From Sitta carolinensis (lineage: Eukaryota; Chordata; Aves; Passeriformes; Sittidae), in contig CM063289.1 in NCBI GenBank assembly GCA_032173965.1, positions 28,985,190 to 29,049,189 of the forward strand: a DNA stretch of 64,000 bases, in the 5' to 3' direction. Below, in pieces: positions 1-13,100 of this stretch. Numbering within the stretch: the first letter of the stretch is position 1; each line of letters begins with the position of its first letter. The notes beneath the pieces are model-generated. The model saw nothing but the letters and a program-made list of their open reading frames with translations. It made no database searches and was not told the DNA's origin. The position numbers and the translations under genes were made by a program.

Positions 1-1060
1 GCCTGCCTGTGCTGCCCTGGTTAATGGATAACCCAGCCCAGCCTTTCAAGGCCCCCGTTTGATCCTGGCGCGTTTTGGCCCCGTTGTAAATTCAGATTTA
101 TCGCCTGATAAGAGCGAGGCGTTCGAATGAAATCCCGCGGTGTAATTTGCTGGTGTGCACAGGGTGAGGGCAAGAAGATTTCCCCCATGAAGGCCCTTCA
201 AAATTAATCTAAAGGAAATGCGAAAATTCCTCATGTAAAAAGCTCAAATGCAAACGCTGTCTTTGTGGAGAATGAGAAGGGATGAGCTCAACATCAGACT
301 AAAATGTCTTATCATTAATAAATAAATGTATATTTATACATTAAGTGTATCTGTCAACATTTCTGCATGCTGTGAGCTGGGTTTTCATTAAATCAGGAAG
401 GATTAATTTAAATTAAGCAGAGTGAGATCTATATTACCAAAGCAATCAGCTGCAAGCAAGTTGGCTAATTCCACTTCTCTATTTATAAATCCTTCTCGCT
501 CACAATGAACCTTTTCCATTGGAATAATTTTCAACTGGCTAAAAACAGAGCCAGGAGGGAAACTCGCACGAAGTATCTCACATCACATTTGCTGGGCTGT
601 TGTTTGGTTGAGCTCTACTGGAGTCTACTACGCAGGCACTGGAGCATCTACTATGACTGTATAAAATGTGTTTAATTGGCATGAAAAGGCACTAACAGAG
701 TGCTGGTGGAGTTTCCATCAGCCAGAGGATATCTTATTTACTTTAGCTGAGCTGGAGGACAAGAGAAGAGCGCGTGTGGACGTGTGTGTGTGCGCTTTGG
801 GGGAGTGGGAATCACACACACTATAAACCCCACAGCATTTATAATGCCACTAACCTCCAAATCCCCAGGAGGACGGCTCGCAAAATGTTTTCCTAATTAT
901 AATTTTGCAGATTTATGTTTAACACGGTTTGCCAGTTGTGAAATTGGCAATGACGGTAATACAATTTGACGGGTATTTCATGTTAAAAAATATGCATTTT
1001 TATAACATACTTTCCCCACAAGCAAGTAAAAAGAGCTGATGTGAAAGGGAAGGTTTATTT
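1..1060. promoter_or_regulatory. Candidate conserved non-coding (enhancer-like) block
   Basis: No coding frame of note and no repeat is visible. The stretch is AT-rich yet keeps scattered CpGs (for example around 60-140). It holds homeodomain-type cores: TTTAATTGGC at 671-680, CTAATTATAATTTT from about 893, and an octamer-like TATGCATTTT at 991-1000. About 905-1000 has the dense, non-repetitive texture typical of deeply conserved vertebrate enhancers. This is inference from appearance; a cross-species alignment would decide it. Alternating purine-pyrimidine GTGTGTGTG near 783-793 faces CACACAC at about 814-820, so a short hairpin or Z-DNA segment is possible. Confidence 0.35.
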
Positions 1061-3289
1061 TTTATGCCACGCCGTGCGAGGAGCTGGGTACACATCTAGG
1101 TAGCTGTAATTGATCCAGGAGCCCAGGCTGCATTAAGAATTGATGTGGTACTGTATACATTGTGTTACAGTCACTCCGGAGAGTCTATGAGATACCAGCT
1201 CCCTGCTGAGCACATACTTATGTCAATATTTCTGTTAATTGTTGCATTACAAATTGTTACATATCCCAGTGGTGGGAGTTCACATTTGTGCCTGCAGTGG
1301 AGCTGACAACACCTAGCCTTGCTCCCAGGAGGCTGCAATATATTGTGGGATTTGCCTTTTGAAAACGTTATCACAGTTTATCAGCCCAATGTCATTCCAG
1401 TCAGCACTGACAGGACAGAGCCCTCCACTCTGCCGTGGGGCTGGGGATTCCCCTGTCTCCTCCATGCACCAAGAACACCAAACCAAATCAAATGGACTTT
1501 GAATCCCTTCTAGGTTTTGCATTGCTATATTACAGGTTTTCCCCTAAATATTGGCCTCCCTGAGCTGTTGCTGGCATTCGTTAGTGGTGCCCTGGTGTTA
1601 CACAGATTCCTGAACGAGTCATGCTCAGTAGAGGAGATATTTTGTTTGAATTTTCAAAATAAATGGCATTCATTTGGGAAAATTCAATAGCGGTATTGAC
1701 TTCAACACATGCAAGATCTGCAAACCCAGGTCATAACAAAATCTCTCGGTGTAATTTCATGCCCAAGTCACTGGCCCCAGGAGCTGACTCCAGCAGCCAA
1801 CACAGAGTTAATGGCTGCAATAAACCCTCACTGGGTCTTGCAACCATCAGCCACTCCCAAATAGCAAACAGCACGTTTTTGGAAGATGAACTTGGATAAG
1901 CAGCATGGAATCGAGTTTGTAATATTTACTGTGTTCTTTAATTCCTTTAATTTCTTGCACTTCGCTGAAGAGGAACCTTTTTTGTGTGGACTACAACAGG
2001 GCAGTGCCAATCCTCTCTCTGGTATCAGATACCTCTGATAAAGAGGCAAATTTGCTGTCACCAGCTGACGTGACAGTGAGTTCCTAAACTGGGGGGCAGG
2101 TTTTCCCCCCAGCCTTCACTCAGGGGGAAGAAAAAGATGAAGTGAGGCAAGGCGTTCTCCTTGTCTCCATCTTTGAGAATCCCTGAGATCCCAAGGGGGC
2201 CCTGAGCCATTGGAGGGGAGGAACTGCTCCTGAGCTTTGCTCCCAAAGCCCAGCATCCCCGCCAGCTTCCTGCCAGTGGGCTTTACTGGGGGCACTGGGG
2301 GAGGGGACTGGTGGCTCATTGCCCTGAAAACCCTCATAAAGAGAGATTCCACAACAAGGAGACTCTGTGCAAAAGGCTAATTACAGCCTGGGGCTGCGTT
2401 AACCTTTAGTGTGGGTTCCCCACTGGGACTTTTGTGAGACTCTGTGTGTGTGTTCAGGGCTTGTGTGCACACACAGACCTTCTCCCTCTCCTTGAATTCC
2501 CCATCCTCCTCAGGCAGATCCATACACAGATGGATATGGATCTCTCCCACATACAGATGTTTCTGAGGTACAGAAAAACCTTCACAATCCAAAGGTTTGT
2601 GCACTGGGGAATCCAAGGAAAGGGTCAGACCTCTCCAGCTCCCTTCAGCGCGGAACAGAACTGGCTACGGAATTCTCTCCTGGGATGGAAACTGAAAACA
2701 CAAATTCAGCAAAGACAATAACAACCAGCTCGTCCCTGGAAAGCAGCTGGTACAAACCCACACTGGCAAGGAGAAGCCATCCAATTCTCTTTGGAAAAGC
2801 ACACGGAACACAATCAATGTGAGCCAGGTGCATCAGTAAATATTATGACAGATGTAAATTTATGACTCAGAGCTACCAGAGTGGTCTCATGGTTCATATG
2901 AAAACTTGCAGGGATGATGTAGCTATTCAGAGAATTTCTGTGCTTTTCCTGGACAGCTACCATGGGTAACTAAAACTGAAAGTAAAACTTAGGAAAATTT
3001 AACTCACTAGAGATGATACTGCAAAATGACTCTAATGGAGACCACAGTCATTCCAGACTCGGAGATCCTGTGAGGAAATATGCTGTAACTAATCTGATTT
3101 CTGCTCTTTCCCACACAATGATCTGGCTGAAGGTGAAAATACCCATGAAAACATCAGCCTACATCAGATCTTCACATATTTGAAAGCTCACAGAAAACTC
3201 AGCACACCTGGCTCGTGGCAATACCCTGCCACCCCACAAGCTCTCAGGGCACAGAGTTGCTACAGCAGCCACTCTTTTACTGCCTCATG
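1061..3289. other. Non-coding stretch, no recognised content
   Basis: Open frames here are short (under 100 codons) and overlap on both strands without a protein-like pattern. I see no repeat family I can name, apart from a small GT/CA hairpin annotated separately. It may be intergenic or intronic; the sequence does not say which. Confidence 0.6.
2441..2477. repeat. GT/CA inverted repeat
   Basis: TCTGTGTGTG at 2441-2450 is the exact reverse complement of CACACACAGA at 2468-2477, with a 17-base loop. The arms are alternating purine-pyrimidine, so the site could form a hairpin or Z-DNA. It is most likely a decayed dinucleotide microsatellite. Confidence 0.6.
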
Positions 3290-3362
3290 CCATGGAATGC
3301 TGGAATGGTTTGGGTTGGAAGGGACCTTAGAGATCATCCCCCAGCCAAAGGCTTCTCTCCCA
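3290..3362 (-). mobile_element. CR1 non-LTR retrotransposon, 3' end fragment
   Basis: The plus strand reads 'ggaatggtttgggttggaag' followed by 'ggaccttagagatcatc'. This is the reverse complement of the avian CR1 3' untranslated end, so the element lies on the minus strand. Only about 70 bases remain; the rest was lost by the 5' truncation that is usual for CR1. No coding part is left. Confidence 0.85.
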
Positions 3363-6300
3363 TCTCCCAGTGGCCAGGTGAGGACGTGGCAGAACTCCCA
3401 CCATGCACCAGCCCCAGTCTCCAACCTCATCCACTCCACTTCAACCTCACCCCCTTTCACTTCAGCTGCTCAGCAGACTCTTCTTTTGGCGTTGCCTTTG
3501 CAAACATTTACCCCAAAAGGTAGTTTTGTGTCATAAAATAAAACCTCAGCAAAATAAAAAAGCCTCCCCTACAAACGATAAATCCCAGCCAAAACCAGGC
3601 CTGCCACTGAGCATCCCCCTCTCCTTGGGGACAGGAGGAGGGAAAAAAACCCATGACAGATGTTAATCACCTCCTTTAATGAACTGCTTGGAGATATTTA
3701 AATATGGTGGTGTTGACTGTGGTGTGAGAACATATGTACAGTAGTATAAAACAAAGTAGAAACATGATGTATTATTAATACACATTAATTCCTTTACATC
3801 TATTTAGAGGCATGGTGAAGGAAGAACATACTGTGTATTCTCACTGTGACTCTTCTTGGATATAAAGAGACCCTCTGAAGCAAATTCTTCAGCCTACTAT
3901 ACTTCAAGAAATAGTAATCTAAAGCATCAGACATTTCCTATTAAAGTTTTAAAAACATAGCTTTAAGTCATACATTACATTGAATGCTTTAATATCTCAT
4001 CTGATTCAGTAGGTTTTAAACCCCACAGAGGTCACATTTGGAAGCACTAGTCCCTTTTTACAGCATCTCCAAACATTAAATAAAAATAAAAATTATTAGG
4101 AGGAATAGAGCCATCTGTAGAGGCTAATAATGTGTCAGTTTGATATTATTATTAATAATACTATTATTTCTGTTTCATATTAGGGAGATCATGATTGCTA
4201 ATGGCTATAAAGTAGGAGTGATAGCCTTCATTCTGGCCCATCTGTGTTGTAGCCAGAGCGGTGTGAGGGGCTCCAGTTACACCCCAGTTGTCTCTGCTGA
4301 CCCTATTTGGTGTCTGGTGTTATCTGTGCTGCTGTCCCTAAAGCCTTGGCATGCCCAGCTCTGGGATCTGCTTACAACAAACCCAAACCCTGCACCAGCC
4401 TTTGATGGCCTTGGAGCAGCTCAAGGTCATGCTGTGATCAGGACTAGGGGTTTAGGCTGGGGCTGAAACCCATCCTGATGTCACCAGCTGGGCAGGGAAA
4501 GCTGTCCCAGCCAGCCCCTGGCAGAGGAGCGTGGAGCACAGGGGTTTGGGCAGTGCCTTGCTCCTGGTTCAGAAACAGAACTTGGTTCTTATCCAAGGGT
4601 TCCTTTGGTCAGCTCAGCTGAACATCAGCTCTGGGCTTGCACTAAGGTGCTCCCCAGCCTACAAGGTCTCTCTGCATCCTGTGCCCTTTCCCTGTGAACC
4701 CAGAAGGCCCTTGGACACAAATCTAGTGGTTTATATTTCTGCTGGGGTTCAACACCTACAGTGAGTCACTTAGAACAATAACAGTTGCTAATTCAACTGA
4801 TTGTAAATATTAGGATTAAGTAGAAATGAGGAGTGGCTGTTGTCCAGCAAACAAATGAACAAGCATCACACAGCTCAAATTTAGAGAGTCCAGCAGCCTC
4901 CTTTCATTAACTGATTAACCCCGCAGCACTGACCAGGCACTTCCCTCCTCTCTAACACCAAATATGTAGAGACCACGGTCCTTCATCCCCTCTGTGTCAC
5001 TGTTGTGGGTCATATTTAGTGCTGATGATTTGTAATTTATCCAACAGGTACAGGCACATTTCCCCCAGGTAACATTTGTAAACAGAAATAAAGCTGCTGC
5101 TGTATTGTTTGCCTCAGAAACTCTGCAATTCTAGAGTGCCATAGAGTAGGCAGTGATGTGTAACCAAGGCCAGTGATAAAAAGAAACTGCAATTGTTTTT
5201 TTTAAGGTACAGCTCTAAAACTGTACTATGTGGATTTCCATGGTGTAGCAGCGCAGACAGAAATTACTTTTTTCCCCTCTATAAGAACTAGTTATCTGAT
5301 TCTCTTTTGTTTCCCTTATTCCAATGTTCAGTTGCATTTTAGTGTTCAGAGCTATAAGGATGCATTGAAACTTATGGAGCCTGACATTTTAACTATCTCA
5401 TCTTAGCATGATTCATCTCAATTTACTTTCTTCCAAAATGTAGCCTGGAAGAATATGAACCATTTTGGGGGCTTGCTAGAAGGCCATAAACTCTATTAAA
5501 GAGTAGAGTATCAGCTGCCTTCCAAAGAGGGTTTGCTTGTTATGGGGCTCATCCTGCAGAAGAAATAGATGCCTGCTGGGAAATGCCATGAGCCTCAAAA
5601 GCTGAATTCACAGGACTGGGGGGGGGATCCAAGCCCTGCATTGTGTCCTCCACGCTCACAGTGTTCTGTGCTCTGCTGTAGGAAGAGCAGAACAAAGCAA
5701 TGCAGCTGTGCCTGCTCTGCCTTTGAGCCTTGAGCAGAGCAGAGGCACCTCAGGAGTTAAACAGTGAGGAGATTCAGAGCGCCTCAATAAATTTGATGGG
5801 TTGATATGAGCAAACAAAATCATTCATGTGATATTACACAAGTGTCTGTGCAGAAAACCCATGATTTTGGAACTATGGCCACAGCCTGACACACGCTCTG
5901 GGGCAGAGCCTCTGTGGCCATCGAGTGCCATCGCTCTGCCGAAGTCACCGGAGCTGTGACAGCTGAAACCCAGAGGGGCAGCGCCCTTTTAGCGCTCGAT
6001 TCCTGTAAAACTCCCAGGGCTCCACACCCAGAGCCCCGGCAGTGTGACCAGCACGGCGTGAAGAGCTCCACACGCCCCGAGCTGCACCAGGGCCCCTGGG
6101 GGACAGGGCAGAGCCTGGCCTTCCCCCCAGCTTGGGGGTTCGTGCCAGCTTTGGCTGCCTTGACACGAGCACAAACTTTAAACACGACTTGTCCGGGAGT
6201 TTCAAAGCACTGAGAAACCCACAGCACCTTCCCAGGTCTTGGGGGTTGCTTTGGTGGGGATGACCACGAGATGGATAAAAGTCTCTGTTTCCCAACCCAG

Positions 6301-6771
6301 CTGTGGTAGAAGGAGTCAGAAGTCTCATTCATGATGCTCTCAAGGTTGTTTTATTGTTTCTTATCTAAGATATTTTCTGTCTGCCCTGCCCGGGTCTGTT
6401 CAGCAGGGCAGCCCCAGGCGCACTCTCTGCCCACTGATTTTTATGCTACAAATTCCCTGTTAGTTCTTTACAGTGCTGATCCAATGCCCATCACCTGTGT
6501 CAGACAGTTCCATTCTACTCCAATCCAATCCCCAAGTGCCACCATCCCCAAGAAGATGGGGTTGGGGAGAAGAAGGAAGGAGGACCTGACAACACCCAAG
6601 TCCCTCCATCTCACCCCCTGAGCCCCCATGGTAAAAATCCCCAAAATTTCCCTTTTCACTCTACAACAACTACTATCACGCCAGCTAAACTTTGGTGACC
6701 TTTCATTCCTCATTCACAGGTGATAATTTGTTCCACGGGTCAAACTCAAAGCTGCAGGAGTCCCTGGCTGC
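3363..6771. other. Non-coding stretch, no recognised content
   Basis: About 3.4 kb without a named repeat or gene. 4080-4180 is very AT-rich with a short ATT/AAT run. 5880-6240 is GC-richer and carries overlapping open frames on both strands, the longest being 170 codons on the minus strand from an ATG at 6332. Its composition (many Cys, Ser and Trp, no domain) is not protein-like, so I treat it as non-coding. Confidence 0.55.
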
Positions 6772-7112
6772 TGCCAGGGTCTGTGCCCCCCCTGCCAGGG
6801 TCTGTGCCCCCAATGCCAGGGTCTGTGACCCCAATGCCAGGGTCTGTGCCCCCAATGCCAGGGTCTGTGCCCCCCCTGCCAGGGTCTGTGACCCCAATGC
6901 CAGGGTCTGTGCCCCCCCTGCCAGGGTCTGTGCCCCCAATGCCAGGGTCTGTGCCCCCAATGCCAGGGTCTGTGACCCCAATGCCAGGGTCTGTGACCCC
7001 AATGCCAGGGTCTGTGCCCCCCCTGCCAGGGTCTGTGCCCCCAATGCCAGGGTCTGTGCCCCCCCTGCCAGGGTCTGTGACCCCAATGCCAGGGTCTGTG
7101 CCCCCCCTGCCA
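6772..7112. repeat. Minisatellite, 21-bp unit, 16 copies
   Basis: Sixteen consecutive 21-base units start at 6772, and a partial unit begins at 7108. Each begins TGCCAGGGTCTGTG and then differs in its last bases: type A ends in a C run (CCCCCCC), type B is CCCCCAA and type C is ACCCCAA. The order along the plus strand is A B C B A C A B B C C A B A C A. Because 21 is a multiple of three, several frames stay open over the array and give artificial seven-residue repeat proteins on both strands; this is not evidence of coding. The unit is GC-rich, as in many bird minisatellites. Confidence 0.95.
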
Positions 7113-7979
7113 GGGCTCTGGAGCCCCTGGGTGGGGCTGGGATCATCCAGGACTGTCAGAGCCAGCCTGGGTTCCCACAGCCAGGTGCTGGTGGGGAATG
7201 TGGACACAGGGCAGTGTCCCCAAGAGGTCGGTGACACTCCAGGCCTGGTCCCCTCCTGCACTTCACTGATACAGTGAAACAATAATATATCACCAGGCCT
7301 GACCCCTTGGCCTGTATGAATTATCTGTTTTAGAAAGACGTGAAACCACCTTTTATATCCAACATAATAGATATTTAGACATTGTAGATCAATAGTGAAC
7401 AAGTTTTCTGGTTATAGTTAATGGGTGCCAGAGGGGCATTCTGACATTGACCTCTGACACTCTTGTTGACAAGAAATCTATAGAGGAAAAAAATAGGAAA
7501 GACTGCCAGGTTTTAAAGTTATGAATATAGATCTACAGCGAATAATGGTAATTTTCATTGAGCAGGAATTTTTCATACTTTCTGTTTCAGATGAATTTCT
7601 CCAAAATCCTTAATTCTGACCAATGTAAAATTAATAACTGGCCCTTGGTGAACATGGGAAAACAACTGCTCAGCTGTATGACACAATTTGCCATTTGTTA
7701 CTCATGTGATATTGTTCTGCTGTCAAAGAAGACTTTTCCCTTTATAAAATAGGCTGTCATTTATAATTCCAATCCAGCACAGATTTGTTAAACAGCCACC
7801 TCATAATAGGTCTGGCTAGGAAGAAATCCTGGCTCCTGGTTCTTGAAAGAAACGGATCTAAAATGATTTTTGGAAAGAGAACACGTTTTCTTTTTCTCTT
7901 AAGTAGGATTTTAATGTTATGATTTCACACAAAATTGGTTACTAAAACGTATGGCCATCAAAGCCTTAAGATAAATCCT
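7113..7979. other. Non-coding stretch, no recognised content
   Basis: The flank of the minisatellite is GC-rich up to about 7270, then AT-rich. No repeat family and no convincing open frame are visible. Confidence 0.6.
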
Positions 7980-9030
7980 TTTTCTTTAATATTCAGAGAG
8001 TTCAGCTAATTCTGCTGTAATTAATTGATGCAGAGAAAGGCTGTTAGTAAAGGCGGTGACAGCTGTGAGTATAACATTAAATCGCGGTACCAAATACCTG
8101 GCAAAGAAAGCTCCAGACAACAAGGCAGCAGCTCCCAGGTGCTGAGAGCAGCTCGGAGCCCTGAGCAGAAGCCCGGGCAGGGCAGGGCAGGGCAGAGGCG
8201 GCCCTGGCCCGCCCAGCAGCCCCGGGGCGAGCACATCTGTCCTGCCCGCTCTCCTCTCCTCCCATCCCGGGGAGATGAATCGCGGCCGGGGCCAGCCTGG
8301 CTCCGAGGGCAAAGCCAGGGCTGGAGCAGGGAATCTGCCTCCTACGGCTTCGCCGTTTTAATTAATTTTAACACTGATGCACAAATGAGAGTTAATCGCT
8401 CTGCTGCGGTGCTCTCTAATTTAGCAAGTTTATTCATTAAAACTTTCCTCCCTGAACTCTGATTGAATGTCACGCTTTTTAAAGGGCCTCTCAAGCAGCC
8501 CGAAGGCTTTTGAGAGTGCTGCTGGGACACTTTTTACAATTTGCTTGGCGAGGAGGAATGTGAAAGTGCGCCGTTAAAAACGAGCTGCGAGGGCTGCTCC
8601 CGTGAACACACGTGGGGCTAAAATCATCTGCTGAACGTCAGAGATATGTCTGAACTTTTACAAATTATTTAACGCTGTCCACAGGATGCTCACGCTGCCT
8701 TTTGTCATTTAGTGCAAGAATGTAATATATGCTCCATGACTATTAACTTTATGAGATTGCCTTAGATTACACTGTGATATGTTTTATTGCTGTGCTGTAT
8801 AACAAAAAGCGTGGTGATAATCTTATTTGTTTTAGATAATATATTTGCAATGTGTTTGCTAATCTAATTATTTTAGAATCAATATAATAAAACCTTAAGT
8901 ACACAGTTTGGTCTATTAATTGCTAGAACTAAAATCTGAAATTTATTGTTTAAATGAAGGTTCTCTATTTCAAATTAACTGAAGCAAAATGTAATCTTTA
9001 CCTTTTTAATTAACTGTGTTCAATATTAGG
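7980..9030. promoter_or_regulatory. Candidate conserved regulatory block
   Basis: Two AT-rich parts (7980-8100 and 8340-9030) flank a GC- and CpG-rich centre (8130-8300). Homeodomain-type cores are plentiful: TAATTAATTGATG near 8018, TTTTAATTAATTTTAAC from about 8355, and AATCTAATTATTTTAG at 8861-8876. There is no repeat, and base usage varies as in conserved non-coding elements rather than neutral DNA. I infer an enhancer cluster; I cannot name the target gene. Confidence 0.38.
8488..8516. other. Short GC-capped hairpin
   Basis: CTCTCAA (8488-8494) pairs perfectly with TTGAGAG (8510-8516). Inside it, AGCC and GGCT pair around a CGAA tetraloop, leaving a small GC/T bulge. The whole structure is 29 bases, which is too short for a microRNA precursor. 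It may be a structural or protein-binding motif, or chance. Confidence 0.45.
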
Positions 9031-10049
9031 TAAAAAAATACCTCACATTTCCAGTTCCTTATGAAAGCTGCAGTCAGCAAGGATGACATTCAATCATACA
9101 TTTAATTGGCTTTTTTAAAGTCATTTACGTTACTTAGCTCTCTAAGAAAGTTGCAGCTAAGAAAAAAAATCTGCTGCATGTAATTTGTGGGAGCATTCAC
9201 TCAAAATCTAGGTGCAGAATAGTTTATCAAACTTTTTTAAAACCCTGTGGGTGACTGTGAAGATACGTTAAGCAAAGTAAAAATAATTGTTTATTTGTAT
9301 CACCTCTGGGCACCGGGAGCTTTACACAGCACCTGCAAGTCTGCAATGATTTCCTTCAGCTCTGGGGTACAGTTCTGGTGATTCACATTCACTCTCCTAC
9401 TTTTCTGGTTTATTATATTTCCTCCTGCACTTTCCCTGTATTTTAGGAAGCAGCTGAATTGTCAGCACGGAGGGTCCCTTAGGACTGGAGCTGTCCTAAG
9501 CAGCCAAACCATTTTGTGAGGCTTCATTGGCAAAGCCCCTTGACACTGTGGGTGGTTCAGTTAAGAAAACTGCCTCAAGTGTCTCTATTAATACCAAATT
9601 TCTGCCTCTGTCGCTCGTATGAGCTCAAAGTTTACTCAGGCAATGAAAATGTCTAGCTGGAGATAAAGGCTAACCTTCCTCAAGTTTATAAATCACCGCC
9701 ACTTCTCTATTTGAATCGATTTTAAATATGAAAGAACTGTGATTCCTCCCTTTTCTATTGCCTTCACACTTCACCCAGTGCCCTACTGCTTCTCCTGACA
9801 TTTGTTTGGGATTTCCAGTAGCCCGCGGGCAGCCTGGTTAAGTCCTGTCCGTGAGGAAAACACGTCCAGTGAGCCTGAAGCACCTGGGACAGGGCTCATG
9901 GTATTTTTCAGGACAATCCATGTGGTGGTGGTTCCCCATCAGGGACAAGCTCCTGTCCCCAGATCCAGGGACAGGCGAGCTGGAGCTGCCTGAGGTGTTT
10001 GTCAACTTCTAACCCACGGTCAGGGCATCTAAACCAGCTACTGCAGCAG
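9031..10049. other. Non-coding stretch, no recognised content
   Basis: AT-rich up to about 9300 with TTTAATTGGC near 9100, so the putative regulatory texture may continue from the left. After 9300 it is ordinary mixed-composition DNA with no gene or named repeat. Confidence 0.5.
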
Positions 10050-10112
10050 AGAATCAGGGGATCTCAGAGTGCTTGGGTTGGAAGGGACCTGAAAATCATC
10101 CAACATCCACAC
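10050..10112 (-). mobile_element. CR1 3' end fragment
   Basis: The plus strand 'gcttgggttggaagggacct' followed by 'gaaaatcatccaac' matches the complement of the avian CR1 3' tail. The element therefore sits on the minus strand. About 60 bases survive, diverged in the part before the match, and no coding part is left. Confidence 0.8.
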
Positions 10113-13100
10113 TCAGCTCCCAGCACTGCAGCCTCCCACTCCAGCCAGCCTCCCAGTTTTGTTTTGCCTCATCTACCTGGTTCATTCCTGGCTGAGAAAT
10201 TAAATTCAGGGGGAAAAAAGGCATTTTAACAGCCTTTCTTTCACACCTGGGAGTTCCTGCAGCTCTTCTTGCATCAGTCTTTCAGCACATTCCTGGGGTA
10301 ACTTCTCACTTATCTGGACTGTGCTGACAGTTGCACTGTTTTTTTCAAAGTCAAATCAAATGATTTTTCCTAGGATTCCTCCTTTAAAATTTTCCTGTTA
10401 GTGTTTCCTTGAGGACATTTCCCTCTGCTTATTCACACACTGCCACATTAAAACCTTTCTGTGTCTCTTTACCTTCCCGTACAAACACTCCCATTAGTGA
10501 ATGGTATTTGGGGCTGGAAATGTTCATCAACTTCTCGGGAACGATTGCAGAGTTTCTCTCATCTTGCTGGGAAATTTATGAATCGATATTTTCAGCTTCA
10601 TTGCTGCCCAGGTTCTGTGAAACAATCCTTATGTTCAGCTCTTTCTGTGGGCTCATCAAACTGCAGGTCCTATTGAATTGGCTGCAGTTCTGTTTCCAGC
10701 TCGTTATGGTGGGAGGCACCAGAACACATGGACAATTGTGGCAGGAGCCCTTTCCTGCCACTCCAAACAGGGAACTTTATTAGAATAAGAATCACTGTGG
10801 CTGATTGAATTATTCCAGCTCCTGCCTGCCCTCTGTAGTGCCTAAATCTGAAGCCTTCCCAGACATGCTCCTCTGAACTTCAAGTTGTGGATTTAAGCAA
10901 ATGCACAGTGGCTCCCTAAAAAACCCCAATATTCTGACTGTGTTCTCCTTTCCATCCATGCAACCCTCTTGTTTAATCAAATGTCCAGGTTGAAAACTAC
11001 TTCAAATATTAATTCCTGTAACCACAGACCTTCAACAGCCCTTTTTCCTTACCCTGTGTAAATACCCCTGTCCAGAGCAGCAGTGATGACTTTCCCTCTG
11101 CTCAATCACACCTGCACAGAACATCCCTAAATTAATTTCGTGCAACAAATATGTTTGTAGGAATTAGGCTTTGCCATCAGGATATTGACAACCAAACAAA
11201 ACTCCCTCCTTTCATTTAAATCCATGGGTAGTCATGAACAGCTAACCCAGCTCTAGTCATTACCTAGCAGTGAAAAATTGACAATAGAGTTATTAGGATA
11301 ATATATGTAATTAATAGAAATATTAAAAGATTCACCATTAACCTGCATTTGCTCAGAATGCCAGAGGGGTGATTAGTTAGAATGGCACAGAATATTTTAT
11401 AGTACTTACTGCTCCTCTAAGAAGTCAGACAAGGGAAAATGGAGATGCAAGCCTCTCCTGGATTGAAGTATGACCTTAATGGTATTCAAATTTTTAAACA
11501 GGAATGAAGATAAAGAGAACGTGAAAAAATTGTACTTTGAATTTACCAAAGGGATTAGGACACACCAAAAAGATCTATCTTCTTTTGTAAGGTAACTGAT
11601 ATTTAAAAATCAAGGTGTTCCAAAATTTTTTTGACTGGAAGCAATTATCCATCTTTATCGTTTCTCACAGTTCAACATCTTATTAATCTTATTAATGATT
11701 GATTTTTTTTAACTGAAAATACTACCAACATCTCCTCATTGTTCATCAGACATGACACACGATGCACAGGATAATTCTAGAGTCAGTCACAGATGGGCTG
11801 CAAACCACTGTCAGATAAAAAGCGGATATATTCCATATATTCAACACAGGTTTAAGTTCAGTTTAGAAACTCTTTTTTTTTTCAGCTGCGGAAGGTGACG
11901 AGCAGCAGGGGTTTTATAAAACGGATCAAAATTCGGTTCAAGGAAAATGAACAACTGAGAGCTGTTGGGAAGAAGCAGTTGACTGCAGTTTCTTGGATGG
12001 TTTTGTTCAGTTGGGTTTGTCTGCTGGGGCAGGGCTGCTCTCAGCTGCATTTCTCCCAATAAACTGATGTGCTCTGTCTTCTTTTGTTATATGACCCCAG
12101 AACGGTGCAGGCATTAATAACGGTGCAGCTAAAAGGGCAGAGAGGAGATCCCACACCTCATTATCCCGTTTCCTGTTTGAGGGATGGTGTGAGACCAAAT
12201 TAGTGTATGTTTGGCAAGCCTGGGGAAGAGCTAAGCGTTGCAATAGAGATGCTAATTTAGAATTAAATAGGGCACTGGGAACCAAGTTCACCAACAATAA
12301 ATCTGAATTCAGTCACCTGGAAACCCCCACGAGGCTTTGATGCCATAGAAATTGCATGGATTCTTCTCCCTGAGTGTCTTCCTGTGGCATGCAAAATTAC
12401 TCCAGACTAATATGACAAGACAATAAATGTTGTTTCCTTGCAAGGCCAAGAGTGACTCATTAAGGATGGTTATAAATCAGTTGTCTGGTTTGTAACTTTT
12501 AAAACTTTATTTTTGGGAAGGAACCTCACATGGAGATTCAAACTTTGACATCCCTCTTGTTAACTCTTGCTTAAAAAGGTGGAATCAACAGAAATCCCAC
12601 CCCAAGCCCAGCAAGAGCTTGGACGTACATTGAGCACCGAGCTGAATGGATGAGAGATTGAGAAAGTTAACAAAAAACACATTTTCTTCCTTAAAGAAAT
12701 ATTTCCTCCTGACAGATTTTGGATTGCATGCTCTTTGAAATACCGGAGCTATCACAGCATGTTCCCCGAGAAAAAAATATGAAAAGCTCCCAGCTCTAAG
12801 TGCAAAACATGTGACACCCACAGAGCAAATACATGGCTGTTCATGCAGATGGATAAAAACACACCCACAAATAATATGTGTCTCAATAAAAATGACACCA
12901 GCCTGTGCTCATCCTATCATCAGCAGAACCAAGCCAGAGTTTCATTTTGAGCTAGTTTTGTTAATTTTTTAAATGATAAATAAGGTAAATAGCAGACAAA
13001 TTAGATTTCTAAGAAGGAGAAATCCAGTGTAAGGATGTAGCTAAGTAACAAATTGTAGATTAAGATCATGATTTTGCTGAATTCACCATTGTAAAATGAG

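Noticed and set aside
5820..6332. 170-codon minus-strand frame with a true ATG
   Set aside because: No recognisable domain, the opposite strand is also open, and a few frames of this length are expected by chance in GC-rich DNA.
6692..7402. Long repeat-protein frames on both strands (seven-residue repeats)
   Set aside because: They come entirely from the 21-bp minisatellite, whose period is a multiple of three; all frames are equally open.
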